Assembly: GCF_013282155.1 (NCBI RefSeq)
Contig: NZ_BLWI01000008.1
Location: 1 to 64,000 of the forward strand
Origin: Sulfitobacter sp. HGT1
GTDB taxonomy: Bacteria > Pseudomonadota > Alphaproteobacteria > Rhodobacterales > Rhodobacteraceae
Direction: 5' to 3'
DNA length: 64,000 nucleotides
Shown: positions 1 through 10,388 of the stretch, piece by piece
Numbering within the stretch: position 1 is the first letter of the stretch
How the letters are laid out: every line of letters starts with the position of its first letter
Notes under the pieces: model-generated
Databases searched by the model: none
What the model was told of the DNA's origin: nothing
What the model saw: the letters and a program-made list of their open reading frames with translations, nothing else
Translations under genes and position numbers: made by a program

Positions 1-87
1 CCCAGCCACCCCAGTCCGCCGTGAAATCTCGCGAATGGGCATCTTGTCCCTTAAAGCCCACCGTCGAATTACGCTCAAAAATCCCAT
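1..87 (-). CDS. istA: IS21-family transposase IstA, N-terminal fragment (partial, runs off the left edge)
   Basis: Twenty-nine codons are visible from an ATG at 87. A GTG three codons upstream, at 96, is an alternative start. The peptide starts MGFLSVIRRWALRD and continues with PIREISRRTG, which is the usual opening of IstA: a helix-turn-helix segment that helps bind the terminal repeats. IstA is the DDE recombinase of IS21 elements and works with the ATPase IstB. The start lies about 110 bp inside the IS tip, as expected. The downstream part is not in the window, so whether the gene is intact is unknown. Confidence 0.75.
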   Translation of the reverse strand, partial: MGFLSVIRRWALRDKMPIREISRRTGVAG

Positions 88-200
88 GTCTATCACTCCA
101 ATGACCCCCGACAAATCCCGTCAGGGGCACGGTTGCACATGGGTCATTTCTCAGTGACAATTCTGACCTCTACCGGGTCAGTTTTAAGTGACATCCAACA
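1..200 (-). mobile_element. Left end of an IS21-family insertion sequence, cut by the window edge
   Basis: Read on the minus strand, the element begins at position 200 with TGTTGGATGTCAC. It carries two related 19-bp direct repeats, at 141-159 and 175-193, of the form GGGTCAnTTnTnAGTGACA on the plus strand. Repeated transposase-binding blocks of this kind just inside the tip are typical of IS21 elements. The reading frame that follows on the minus strand starts like an IstA transposase. The rest of istA, istB and the other end lie outside the window. No target-site duplication can be checked. Confidence 0.8.
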
Positions 201-212
201 CGCACGCCATCA

Positions 213-505
213 GAGTCCATGAGAGCGCCATCAAGCCCATTAGGCGGGGTGTGTCAGGCAATGGGGTTGGGTGGAATCTAGGGTGGCCATGAGGGGCTGT
301 AGGTCGCTTGACTTGTCGGTGTGGCATTCTCCATCTGGATCAGACAGCTCAGGACAAAAAGCTCAACTCTTCCTAGTAATCCAGTAGGGGGTGGTCTGGT
401 GGTTCTACACCTTTGGCACTCCGTTCGTTCAGAGGAGCTGCCTTAGCTACCTCAACCGTCCTTCTTTCTTTTTATATTAAAGATGATTAGAAGAAAGTCT
501 GAACG
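213..505 (+). repeat. ~295-bp direct repeat, copy A
   Basis: This stretch aligns base by base with 1955-2254 in the same orientation. The core at about 312-404 is nearly identical to about 2052-2144. The flanks are more diverged and contain small indels, but they keep blocks such as CTCAACTCTTCCTAGTAAT and a shared pyrimidine-rich end followed by ATTAAAGAT. Copy A starts about 12 bp from the IS21 tip, so the IS may have inserted at its edge. No coding frame was recognised in it. The rest of the gene-free stretch, 505-676, is AT-rich and holds only the leader of the next gene. Confidence 0.85.
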
Positions 506-676
506 CGAGGTGGACATTCAAGAATTTTCCCCTCCTAGCCTTAATTTTGCCTGCCATTCCCCACATGTTCGCCAGATTTACGCAATAGCTAGCGTCATAC
601 TATTTTCATTAAGAAATGCTGATCGCTATCTGCTATTTTAGTATTTGCACTTCAAGAGGTGTAGGAGTAATTTTTC

Positions 677-1837
677 TTGAGACTACTATTATTTGTCATA
701 ACCTTTGCAGCTTCTCTACTCCCTTCGGTTTCTCTTGCAGCTGATCAAAATGGTGAGATGGATTTCAAGCAAGTTACGACGGGCGGGAACTGCCTGACGT
801 GTTCGTTTATTAGAGCTGATGGGAAAATTACTGCTGATACACCTGAGCACTTCCGAAAATTTGTAGATCAATCCGGATACTCTAATTTCAATGGAGTTGA
901 CATACACCTCAACTCGCCTGGCGGGAACTTGATAGCTGGAGTCCAGCTTGGAGTGATTTTTCGGACTTTAGGGGTTTCCACAGTTGTCTCGCAGTCAAAG
1001 ATTAAGGAAAAATATAAAGATAACCACTGGCACCTTTTAGACCCTGAGTTCGATGGGAGCGGTGCAATGTGTGCTTCGGCTTGTTCGTTTTCTTTTGTCG
1101 GCGGTGTTGAGAGATATGCAACCCAAAACGTTCGCCCTGAGCGTGTTGGATTTCAGAAGATTGGGAGAGTTGGAGTCCATCAATTTTACAATCCTGTTGC
1201 ACTTATGAAACCAGATGAGAAAGTGTACTCAGCAAATGATAAAAAAGATGACCAAGAAACTATTTCCCGTCTTCTGAGCTACCTAAAGGAAATGGGAATT
1301 TCTGCAGAGATGTTACAATTGGCTTCTATAACGAACCCAAAGGATATGCACTGGATGACTGCAGATGAACTGCGCGTGACAAATGTTGATAACGCATCGT
1401 TCGCGATGACATTTATTGAGGCTTACAAAAACGGTGTTGCAATAATTGAGTTTAAATACCAGAGGATGGATGCCGCAGTAAGAAATGAAATTTGGTGCCG
1501 TGATGGTAAGTTGCAGATGCTCGCTACCCTAAGTTGGAAGGGTGGAGCTGTTCTGGCTCCAGGGACCGAATGGCGACTATATGAGAATATGAGATTAGGA
1601 AAAGACGGTCCGCATGTCCAATTGACTAAACACACATCAAATTGGGAAGGGGATATCGAAGTCATCCAAATGACATTCTCCATTAAGGGAGCTGAGGCTC
1701 GGAATCTTGTTAATCTCAGGCATTTTGATTTCTGGGATTACAACAGTCGCTATGCCACTCGAGCTGCAGAGCAGCTTAGCTTTAGTCTGCCAGATGGTTT
1801 CGATGGGATGCATATATTACCGCGTACCTGCCAATAG
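677..1837 (+). CDS. Exported ClpP/SppA-fold protein (COG3904-like), island cargo
   Basis: A 386-residue protein starting at TTG 677, with the Shine-Dalgarno GTAGGAG nine bases upstream. Residues 1-21 are a Sec signal peptide ending near SLAAD. The body resembles periplasmic proteins with the ClpP/crotonase fold. It has an NSPGGN block near residue 80, a CASAC block near residue 133 where the catalytic serine of the ClpP/SppA fold sits, and VGVHQF near residue 167, which looks like the ClpP histidine motif. These residues suggest an active serine peptidase, but that is inference. The C-terminal half (about 200-386) matches nothing I recognise. Codon and base use are AT-rich, unlike the core genome, and the gene is flanked by direct repeats A and B, both signs of transfer. 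Confidence 0.7.
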   Translation: MRLLLFVITFAASLLPSVSLAADQNGEMDFKQVTTGGNCLTCSFIRADGKITADTPEHFRKFVDQSGYSNFNGVDIHLNSPGGNLIAGVQLGVIFRTLGVSTVVSQSKIKEKYKDNHWHLLDPEFDGSGAMCASACSFSFVGGVERYATQNVRPERVGFQKIGRVGVHQFYNPVALMKPDEKVYSANDKKDDQETISRLLSYLKEMGISAEMLQLASITNPKDMHWMTADELRVTNVDNASFAMTFIEAYKNGVAIIEFKYQRMDAAVRNEIWCRDGKLQMLATLSWKGGAVLAPGTEWRLYENMRLGKDGPHVQLTKHTSNWEGDIEVIQMTFSIKGAEARNLVNLRHFDFWDYNSRYATRAAEQLSFSLPDGFDGMHILPRTCQ

Positions 1838-1954
1838 ATTTTTATTTCACCAAGCTGCCCCGGACAGCGTAACAATCTGCCTTGTGCATCATCGTTCGTC
1901 TCTTCCTGCAGTAATTGCGCGGCATCCTCATCCCGCCAACCTCTGCGCATGGTA

Positions 1955-2254
1955 GGAGTCCACGAGAGGCTCTTAGGCTCGTTAGGCAGGGTAAGAGGCA
2001 ATGGAGCTTGATGGACTTTAGGGTGGCTGTGAGGGGGTGTGGCGGTCGCTTGGCTTGTCGGTGTGGCATTCTCCATCTGGATCAGACAGCTCAGGACAAA
2101 AAGCTCAACTCTTCCTAGTAATGCAGTAGGGGGTGGTCTGTTGGTTATAGATGCCTAAACCCTTATCACTCCTTCGTTCAAAGGATCTGCCATAGCAACC
2201 TTAACTCTCCTCCTTTTCTCTTTTATTAAAGATAATTAGAAGAGAGAGCTAACG
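1955..2254 (+). repeat. ~295-bp direct repeat, copy B
   Basis: Second copy of the repeat at 213-505, in the same orientation, between the exported ClpP-fold gene and the 3' end of the integrase gene. The best conserved 90 bp is at about 2052-2144. Several short frames cross it, but none has a ribosome site and a recognisable product. The remainder of the gene-free stretch 1838-2309 shows nothing else I can name. Recombination between A and B would delete exactly one repeat and the intervening gene. Confidence 0.85.
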
Positions 2255-2309
2255 TAGTGATAGAAGCCCATAGTGGCCTCAGAAGTCTATCAGTGCAATT
2301 AAGACCAGA

Positions 2310-3662
2310 TCAGGGTGCTTTCCTCTCTAACCAAGGATGGTCAACCTTGCACAGTGCCTCATACCTCACTTTCAGAGAGGGACCAGAGCCATAACTGCCA
2401 GCAACGTCACTTGAGCCATGTCCTGTTATGAAGTCATTGATCTCTTTTTGAACACCTGCATCTCGCAACTTGTCTTTCAGTGTTCCTCTGAGGGAATGAA
2501 CCACTAACTTACGATCGTTGGTAACTTTTCTGATAAAAGTCATGCAAGCCTTTGATGCGCCTGATTGAGCTTTGCCGTCAGCATCCACTTTAAACCTTGG
2601 AAACAGCCGTCCAGTAGCAGTTCCAATATTAGTAAATATCTCTGGTGTGATTGGTACTTGCCGCGCTGAGCCGATGTTCTTGATTACCTTGTCACTGGCA
2701 GTAAGATCAAAGAAAGGGATGACACCATCGATCTTTATATCATCGGAGGTAAGCAGTGCGGCTTCGTCTATCCGCATACCTGTGGTTACTAATACAGACA
2801 GAAGAAGTCTTACGTCCTTAGGTAGGTCTTGCTTAAATAATTCGTGCAGTTGATCTGTCGTAAAACTTCTGTAACGCTCAGATTTCTTACCGTATCTGTT
2901 TAGTTCAAGTCCTTTGAGTGGGTTGATGTCTATAAATCCTTCTTTCTCATTGAATATAAGGACTTGTGACACGTAACCGATGCGGTTCTTGATCGTCTTA
3001 TTTGCTAGCGTCTCAGCGAGCTTTTTGGCGTATTTATAGCCAACTGGTTTAGTGATACTAGAAACAGGCAAGTCACCCATAATCTCTATGAATTCTGACC
3101 ACGCTTTCTGAGCCGCAGCCTTTGTTTTGTCTCGACCCCATGAGTTACTTACCAAGTACTCCGCTGCCGCGTCGGAAAATTTCTTCTTCTTTGATTTCTC
3201 GATCTGGGCTAGCTTAGGGCTATTGAGACGATTTATCGCATCTTCCACGGCTTCGATCCGGACCTCTGCATGAAACCTCGCATCATCACTGCCATCGCCA
3301 CGCTTACTTTCGGTAGCGTCCCGACGAAGCTGAAAAAGGATATCCTCAACCACAAGTGGATCAGCTAAATTCTTTGTGGACAGGTTTAGGATGTCGCTGG
3401 TGCCAATCGTCTCAATGTAACTTCTTAACGCAACATAGATGGGGCTAAGTTTTTGATTGGCCTTCTCTAGCTCGCCATAAATCTCTGATGTCTTCCGATG
3501 CAGTTTTTGCTCAGCGAGCTTCCTGTCTGACGTCCCAGTAGAGCGCTTGAGCTGCTTGCGCCCTTTGAAATATTCTCTCAGTGGTTCAGGGATTGTGACA
3601 ACGGCGTAGTACTTGCCTTTTTGGAAGCTGAGTGTAGCCGCTGGATACTGCGTTAAGACCAC
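2310..3662 (-). CDS. Tyrosine recombinase/integrase of the island
   Basis: A 450-residue phage-type integrase from a GTG start. The N-terminal 110 residues hold an arm-binding-like segment (KYYAVVTIPEPLREYFKGRK). The middle is a SAM-like core-binding domain. The catalytic domain is complete: first Arg in TTGMRIDEA (about residue 297), the His and second Arg in HSLRGT (about residue 392), the last His in ITGHGSSD and the nucleophilic Tyr in AGSYGSG (about residue 424). It should catalyse integration and excision at the tRNA-Ser 3' end next to it. The gene points away from the tRNA, and a GGAGG lies about 17 bases upstream of the GTG, so a nearby alternative start is possible. Confidence 0.9.
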   Translation of the reverse strand: MVLTQYPAATLSFQKGKYYAVVTIPEPLREYFKGRKQLKRSTGTSDRKLAEQKLHRKTSEIYGELEKANQKLSPIYVALRSYIETIGTSDILNLSTKNLADPLVVEDILFQLRRDATESKRGDGSDDARFHAEVRIEAVEDAINRLNSPKLAQIEKSKKKKFSDAAAEYLVSNSWGRDKTKAAAQKAWSEFIEIMGDLPVSSITKPVGYKYAKKLAETLANKTIKNRIGYVSQVLIFNEKEGFIDINPLKGLELNRYGKKSERYRSFTTDQLHELFKQDLPKDVRLLLSVLVTTGMRIDEAALLTSDDIKIDGVIPFFDLTASDKVIKNIGSARQVPITPEIFTNIGTATGRLFPRFKVDADGKAQSGASKACMTFIRKVTNDRKLVVHSLRGTLKDKLRDAGVQKEINDFITGHGSSDVAGSYGSGPSLKVRYEALCKVDHPWLERKAP

Positions 3663-3761
3663 CTAGGAGAGTTACTATAACCTCCGTGATAACCTCCAAA
3701 CTAACATCCGTATACCCTGTAAGTCCTTATTTTCATATATATAAGGGGGGCAGGGGAGTGT

Positions 3762-3852
3762 TGGCGGAGAGACAGGGATTCGAACCCTGGGAACCCTTTA
3801 GAGGCTCAACGGTTTTCGAAACCGTCCCGTTCGACCACTCCGGCACCTCTCC
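3762..3852 (-). tRNA. tRNA-Ser, anticodon CGA
   Basis: Ninety-one bases read on the minus strand with the CCA encoded. The acceptor arm is GGAGAGG with TCTCTCC. The anticodon arm is ACGGT, loop TTCGAAA, ACCGT, giving anticodon CGA for UCG codons. A long variable arm marks it as class II, and the T loop GTTCGAATC is intact. The island integrase lies beyond the 3' end. The tRNA is complete, so recombination preserved its 3' sequence. Confidence 0.95.
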
Positions 3853-3998
3853 GCATCGGTGTGGTGCGCTCGTTTAGTCCCGATTGGACGGGCTGGCAAG
3901 GGGGGCAGGGGCAGAATTCTGGGTCACGGGGATTTTCATTGTTGCCCGGCGGATTTCTTCTAAGATCAGAGGCGTAAATAACAAAAGGATGCAGTGTG

Positions 3999-4841
3999 AT
4001 GCGGGCGCTCTTACGAATTTGTCAGTATGTGACCTTGGCGACGGCCATCGGGATCGCGGGTTTTGCACCGCCCGCACAGGCAGCCGACCACCAGCGCGTC
4101 GATGCGTTTCTGGAGGTGACGGGCTTTGACGTGGCGCTGGAAAGCATCCGGCTGTCGGCAGATTCGGCCCCGCAGATGCTGGGCATTGATGCCGCTGATT
4201 TCGGGTCTGAATGGTCACGGCTGGTCCGCGAGGTATTTGACACCGATGTGATGCTGCAAATGGGCTCCGATATTCTGTCGGAAACGCTGGATGATGACGC
4301 GTTGGACCATGCGGCGGCATTTTACGCCACCGATCTGGGCAAACGGCTGGTTGCTGCTGAAAACGCGTCGCATATGAAAGAGGATTCCGATGCCAAGTCG
4401 GAAGCAGGCACCGCGATCCTTGAGGGGCTGCGCCGCATCAATCCCGCCCGTGTCGCCTTGCTGGCCAAGCTGAACGCGGCAAGCGACGTCGAAGACAGCT
4501 CGATCCGGGCGATCCAGGAGGTGCAGATCAGGTTTCTGATGGCCGCCGCAGGCGCAGGGGTGATCCGCTTGCAAATGGAAGAACCCGACCTGCGCGAGGC
4601 TGTGCGCCGTCAGGAACCCGAGATGCGCGTATCCATCAAGGAAAACGCGCTGGCGGGGTCGGCCTATACCTATCAGGCCTTTTCGGATGACGAGGTCCTG
4701 ACCTATGCGCAGGCTTTGGAAGACCCGAAGATGCAGAAGGTCTATGCCCTGATGAATGCCGTTCAGTACGAGATCATGGCGAACCGCTATGAGGCTGTGG
4801 CCCAAAGGTTGGCGGGCATGCAGCCCAGTCAGGATCTGTGA
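3999..4841 (+). CDS. DUF2059 family exported protein, first of a tandem pair
   Basis: About 280 residues with an N-terminal signal peptide (residues 1-30, cut near PAQAAD). The C-terminal part contains DUF2059-type sequence with FYATDLGKRLVAAEN near residue 108. ATG 3999 is preferred; GTG 3996 is directly upstream in frame, and AAAAGG lies about ten bases before. DUF2059 proteins are periplasmic helical proteins of unknown function. The next gene is a paralogue that starts on this stop codon (TGATG), so the two are co-translated. No catalytic motif is visible. Confidence 0.75.
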   Translation: MRALLRICQYVTLATAIGIAGFAPPAQAADHQRVDAFLEVTGFDVALESIRLSADSAPQMLGIDAADFGSEWSRLVREVFDTDVMLQMGSDILSETLDDDALDHAAAFYATDLGKRLVAAENASHMKEDSDAKSEAGTAILEGLRRINPARVALLAKLNAASDVEDSSIRAIQEVQIRFLMAAAGAGVIRLQMEEPDLREAVRRQEPEMRVSIKENALAGSAYTYQAFSDDEVLTYAQALEDPKMQKVYALMNAVQYEIMANRYEAVAQRLAGMQPSQDL

Positions 4842-5650
4842 TGCGCCAGCTGTTTTTAATCCCGCTGCTCTGGGTGCTGGCCGCGCCGGTCTGGGCCGAT
4901 GCGCGTGCGCAGGTTCTGATGGATGTCCTCAGGATCGACGAGGTCGCAGTGATCTTGCAGGCCGAGGGGGTCGAATATGCCGAGACCATCAATCAGGACA
5001 TGCTGGGCGGGCAGGGGGGCGCAGGCTGGCAGTTGCAGGTCGATGCGATCTATAACCCCCAACGGCTGACCGAAACCTTGCGCGCCCATCTTGAGGCAGA
5101 AGTGCAAGGCGACATGCGCGAAGAGGTGATCCGCTTTTTCGCGACGGAGCCAGGGGCGCAGGTCATCAAGCTGGAAAATGCCGCCCGTGCCGCCATTGGC
5201 AATGAGGATATCGAGGATGCCGCGCGCACGAAATTCGCCGAACTCGAAGGGACCAACGACTCGCGTCTGGCCCGGATCACTGCGCTGATCGACGGTGGCG
5301 ACATGATCAACCGCAATGTCACCGCCGCGATGAATTCGAACTATCAATTCATGCGGGGTCTGGGCGATGGCGGTGCGATGGACATGACCGACGATGAAAT
5401 GCTGGCCGAAGTCACCGATCAGCAGGACGCGATTACCGAGGACACCACCGGTTGGCTTTACGGGTATTTGCTGCTGGCCTATTCGCCGCTGGAGGATGCG
5501 GCGCTGGACCAGTACATTGCATTTGCCGAAACCAAAGCCGGTATTGCGCTGAACAGGGCGCTGTTTGACGGCTATGGTGCCGCCTATGCCGAGATTTCCT
5601 ATGCCTTGGGCCGTGCCGTCGCGTTGAATATGGTCGCAGAGGAGCTTTAA
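4841..5650 (+). CDS. DUF2059 family exported protein, second of a tandem pair
   Basis: About 269 residues, starting at ATG 4841, which overlaps the previous stop by one base (GTG 4838 is an alternative). Residues 1-18 form a signal peptide (FLIPLLWVLAAPVWA). The sequence RFFATEPGAQVIKLENAA, near residue 100, aligns with the YATDLGKRLVAAENA block of the upstream gene, so this is a diverged duplicate. Both proteins probably act in the periplasm, perhaps together. The function is unknown. The gene ends about 200 bp before rplU and a probable promoter. Confidence 0.75.
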   Translation: MRQLFLIPLLWVLAAPVWADARAQVLMDVLRIDEVAVILQAEGVEYAETINQDMLGGQGGAGWQLQVDAIYNPQRLTETLRAHLEAEVQGDMREEVIRFFATEPGAQVIKLENAARAAIGNEDIEDAARTKFAELEGTNDSRLARITALIDGGDMINRNVTAAMNSNYQFMRGLGDGGAMDMTDDEMLAEVTDQQDAITEDTTGWLYGYLLLAYSPLEDAALDQYIAFAETKAGIALNRALFDGYGAAYAEISYALGRAVALNMVAEEL

Positions 5651-5673
5651 CCCTGAAAACCCCGGTTCGGCGC

Positions 5674-5702
5674 TTGACATAAAGGGAGCGGTGGTGCATT
5701 TG
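5674..5702 (+). promoter_or_regulatory. Candidate sigma70 promoter for rplU-rpmA
   Basis: A perfect -35 box TTGACA at 5674-5679 is followed after 17 bases by CATTTG at 5697-5702, a weak -10. It is the best promoter-like pair in the 197-bp gap before rplU. It would give a leader of about 140 bases. Confidence 0.4.
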
Positions 5703-5847
5703 GCAGCTCTTAACCAAGGGTATCCGTTTCGGGTGCCTTTATTATTTTATGATCATCCCGAAATGGGGTGCGCTGTCCGAGGTGGGTTTCGACCCGAAAA
5801 CACCCGATACGGGGACCACAGGATGCGGAAACGAAAAAGGAATACGC

Positions 5848-6564
5848 ATGTTTGCGGTCATCAAGACAGGCGGCAAGCAGTACAAAGTTCAATCCGGCGA
5901 TATGCTTCGGGTAGAACGTTTGGCTGCTGACGCGGGCGACACAGTACAATTCAACGAAGTTCTGATGCTGGGCGGCGACAGCCCCGTTGTCGGTTCCCCT
6001 ACGGTAGACGATGCCGGCGTTCAGGCCGAAGTTGTTGACCAGATCAAGGGCGACAAAGTCATCCACTTCGTCAAGCGCCGCCGGAAGCACTCTTCCAAGC
6101 GCACCAAGGGCCACCGTCAAAAGCTGACGCTGGTTAAAATCGGCGAGATCATGGCATCTGGCGCAGGCAAGTCCGGCGCGAAAGCAGCCATCGGTACCGG
6201 TTCGGTAAGTGCAGCAGCCGTTGCCGCCATCGAAGCCAACGCCGCTGCCAAGTTTGACGCAGCCAAGCCTGCGAAGAAAACCAAAGCAGAGAAGAAAGCA
6301 GCAGCACCAGCCGCTGAAAAGCCCGCCAAAGCAAAGCCCGCCAAAAAGGCAGCCGCCGTTGAAGGCGCAGACGACCTGAGCAAGATCTCTGGCGTTGGCC
6401 CGGTTATCGTTGGCAAGCTGCACGCGGAAGGCATCACCACATTTGCACAAATCGCAGAGTGGACAGACGCTGACGTAGAAGCGATTGAAGAGAAACTGTC
6501 GTTCAAAGGTCGTGTGGGTCGTGAAGACTGGATCGCACAGGCCAAAGAACTCGCAAAAGGCTAA
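5848..6564 (+). CDS. rplU: 50S ribosomal protein L21 with a long C-terminal HhH extension
   Basis: The first ~103 residues are canonical L21 (starts [14 protein letters not shown]; contains [13 protein letters not shown]), which binds 23S rRNA in the large subunit. The protein is 238 residues instead of about 103. An Ala/Lys-rich linker (about 125-170) leads to a folded tail with [15 protein letters not shown] near residue 175 and [12 protein letters not shown] at the end. That tail is a helix-hairpin-helix-like domain also found on other proteins of Rhodobacterales. ATG 5848 follows AAAAGGAA; an in-frame ATG at 5749 lacks conserved sequence. rpmA follows 12 bases downstream. Confidence 0.95.
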   Translation: MFAVIKTGGKQYKVQSGDMLRVERLAADAGDTVQFNEVLMLGGDSPVVGSPTVDDAGVQAEVVDQIKGDKVIHFVKRRRKHSSKRTKGHRQKLTLVKIGEIMASGAGKSGAKAAIGTGSVSAAAVAAIEANAAAKFDAAKPAKKTKAEKKAAAPAAEKPAKAKPAKKAAAVEGADDLSKISGVGPVIVGKLHAEGITTFAQIAEWTDADVEAIEEKLSFKGRVGREDWIAQAKELAKG

Positions 6565-6576
6565 GGAGAGACACCA

Positions 6577-6846
6577 ATGGCACATAAAAAAGCAGGCGGT
6601 TCATCCCGTAACGGTCGCGACTCCGCTGGACGTCGTCTTGGCGTTAAAAAATATGGCGGCGAAGCTGTTATCCCAGGCAACATCCTGGTGCGTCAGCGCG
6701 GCACAAAATTCTGGCCAGCAGAAGGCGTTGGCATGGGCAAGGATCACACAATCTTTGCAAAGGTTGACGGCAAGGTACAGTTCCACAAGGGCCTGAAAAA
6801 CCGCACGTTTATCTCGGTTCTGCCAGTGGCAGAAGCCGCAGAGTAA
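6577..6846 (+). CDS. rpmA: 50S ribosomal protein L27
   Basis: Eighty-nine residues of canonical L27, beginning [16 protein letters not shown] and containing [13 protein letters not shown]27 lies in the large subunit, with its N terminus reaching the peptidyl transferase centre. The start has a good ribosome site (AAGGAGAG). It is the second gene of the rplU-rpmA operon and is followed by a strong terminator. The N terminus begins directly with the mature AHKK form, so no Firmicutes-like cleavage peptide is present. Confidence 0.97.
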   Translation: MAHKKAGGSSRNGRDSAGRRLGVKKYGGEAVIPGNILVRQRGTKFWPAEGVGMGKDHTIFAKVDGKVQFHKGLKNRTFISVLPVAEAAE

Positions 6847-6878
6847 GCCGTACCTTATAGGGTTTTGAAAAATTCAGG

Positions 6879-6906
6879 GATCGGCGGAAACGCCGGTCCT
6901 TTTTTG
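6879..6906 (+). terminator. Rho-independent terminator of rplU-rpmA
   Basis: An 8-bp stem, GATCGGCG (6879-6886) with CGCCGGTC (6891-6898), closed by a GAAA tetraloop and followed by CCTTTTTT. It lies 33 bases after the rpmA stop. Confidence 0.9.
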
Positions 6907-7032
6907 CTATTCATTCATTGATGTTTTACCCATCCGGAAAGGAGGGGCCGATATGATACTGATACCATGCCCCGTCCTGTTTGCCGGGATCTGCTGCGCG
7001 TCCGGTCACGTGAGCGCCGCAAGGAAACCATC

Positions 7033-7631
7033 ATGAGCGTCGCAGTTGCATCCCTGGCGGTTTTTGCCGTCAGCCAGGTCGGCACGCCGGGCCCCGCCAA
7101 TATGGCGATGATGGCCACCGGCGCGCGCTTTGGCTTTCGCGCGGCATTGCCGTTTGTGGCCGGTGTGGCCCTTGGCAAGCAGCTGATCATCTGGCCCATC
7201 GGTTTCGGCTTGATGGAGCTTGCCGCACGCGCGCCGCTTTTGTTTACCACGCTCAAATTCGCCTCGGCGGCCTATATCATCTGGCTGGCGTGGAAGGTTG
7301 CGAACCTGCGCTTGGGGCAGGGACATCAGACCGAAAACGCCCCCGGTTTTGCAGCCGGCCTGATTGTGCACCCCCTGAATCCCAAAGCCTGGGCGATGAT
7401 TTTCGGCAGCTTTACCGCCTTTGTCACCCCCGGCACGCCAACCCTGGTCGCGACCGCGACAATCGCTGCGATATTGCTGGGCTGTCAGATCATCCTGCAT
7501 CCGTTGTGGACGCTGGCAGGTGCTGGTATTGCCAAGACCGTTGCCGGCACCATCTGGGAAAGATACCTGATGTGGACGCTGGCATGTCTGACGGTCGCAT
7601 CAGTCCTATTCGTATTGTTCGGAGGAGGAAC

Positions 7632-7635
<4 letters not shown>
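7033..7635 (+). CDS. LysE/RhtB family amino-acid exporter
   Basis: Two hundred residues with about six hydrophobic segments and the family signature GTPGPANMAMM near residue 17, close to the N terminus as usual. LysE/RhtB proteins export amino acids or their derivatives across the inner membrane; the substrate cannot be read from sequence. ATG 7033 is preferred over an in-frame ATG at 6967, because AAGGAAA lies just before it and the family begins there. The stop overlaps the next start (ATGA), so the following acetyltransferase is translationally coupled. Confidence 0.88.
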
Positions 7636-10334
<2,699 letters not shown>

Positions 10335-10335
10335 A

Positions 10336-10366
10336 TTCCAAATGGTTTTAAATCCTCGCCGAAGGC
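10336..10366 (-). repeat. 31-bp dispersed repeat, copy 1 (between proB and proA)
   Basis: Read on the minus strand it begins GCCTTCGGCGAGGATTT and ends CCATTTGGAA. It starts one base after the proB stop. It differs from the copy at 61764 at one position and from the copy at 38565 at two or three. It contains two small self-complementary parts (CCTTCGGCGAGG and CCATTTGG). Confidence 0.85.
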
Positions 10367-10388
10367 CTTAGGTAGTGCTTTACCCGAA

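Larger units (their letters stand above)
1..3764. mobile_element. Right end of a genomic island inserted at tRNA-Ser(CGA)
   Basis: The integrase gene lies beside the 3' end of tRNA-Ser(CGA), the classic layout of an integrative element that recombines into a tRNA 3' end. The stretch also holds an insertion sequence, duplicated DNA and an exported protein. It is visibly richer in A and T than everything after 3860. The integrase-proximal junction should be within the tRNA 3' portion (3762-3790). The other junction, with a second copy of that tRNA end, must lie left of the window. Left boundary and total size are therefore unknown. Confidence 0.7.
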
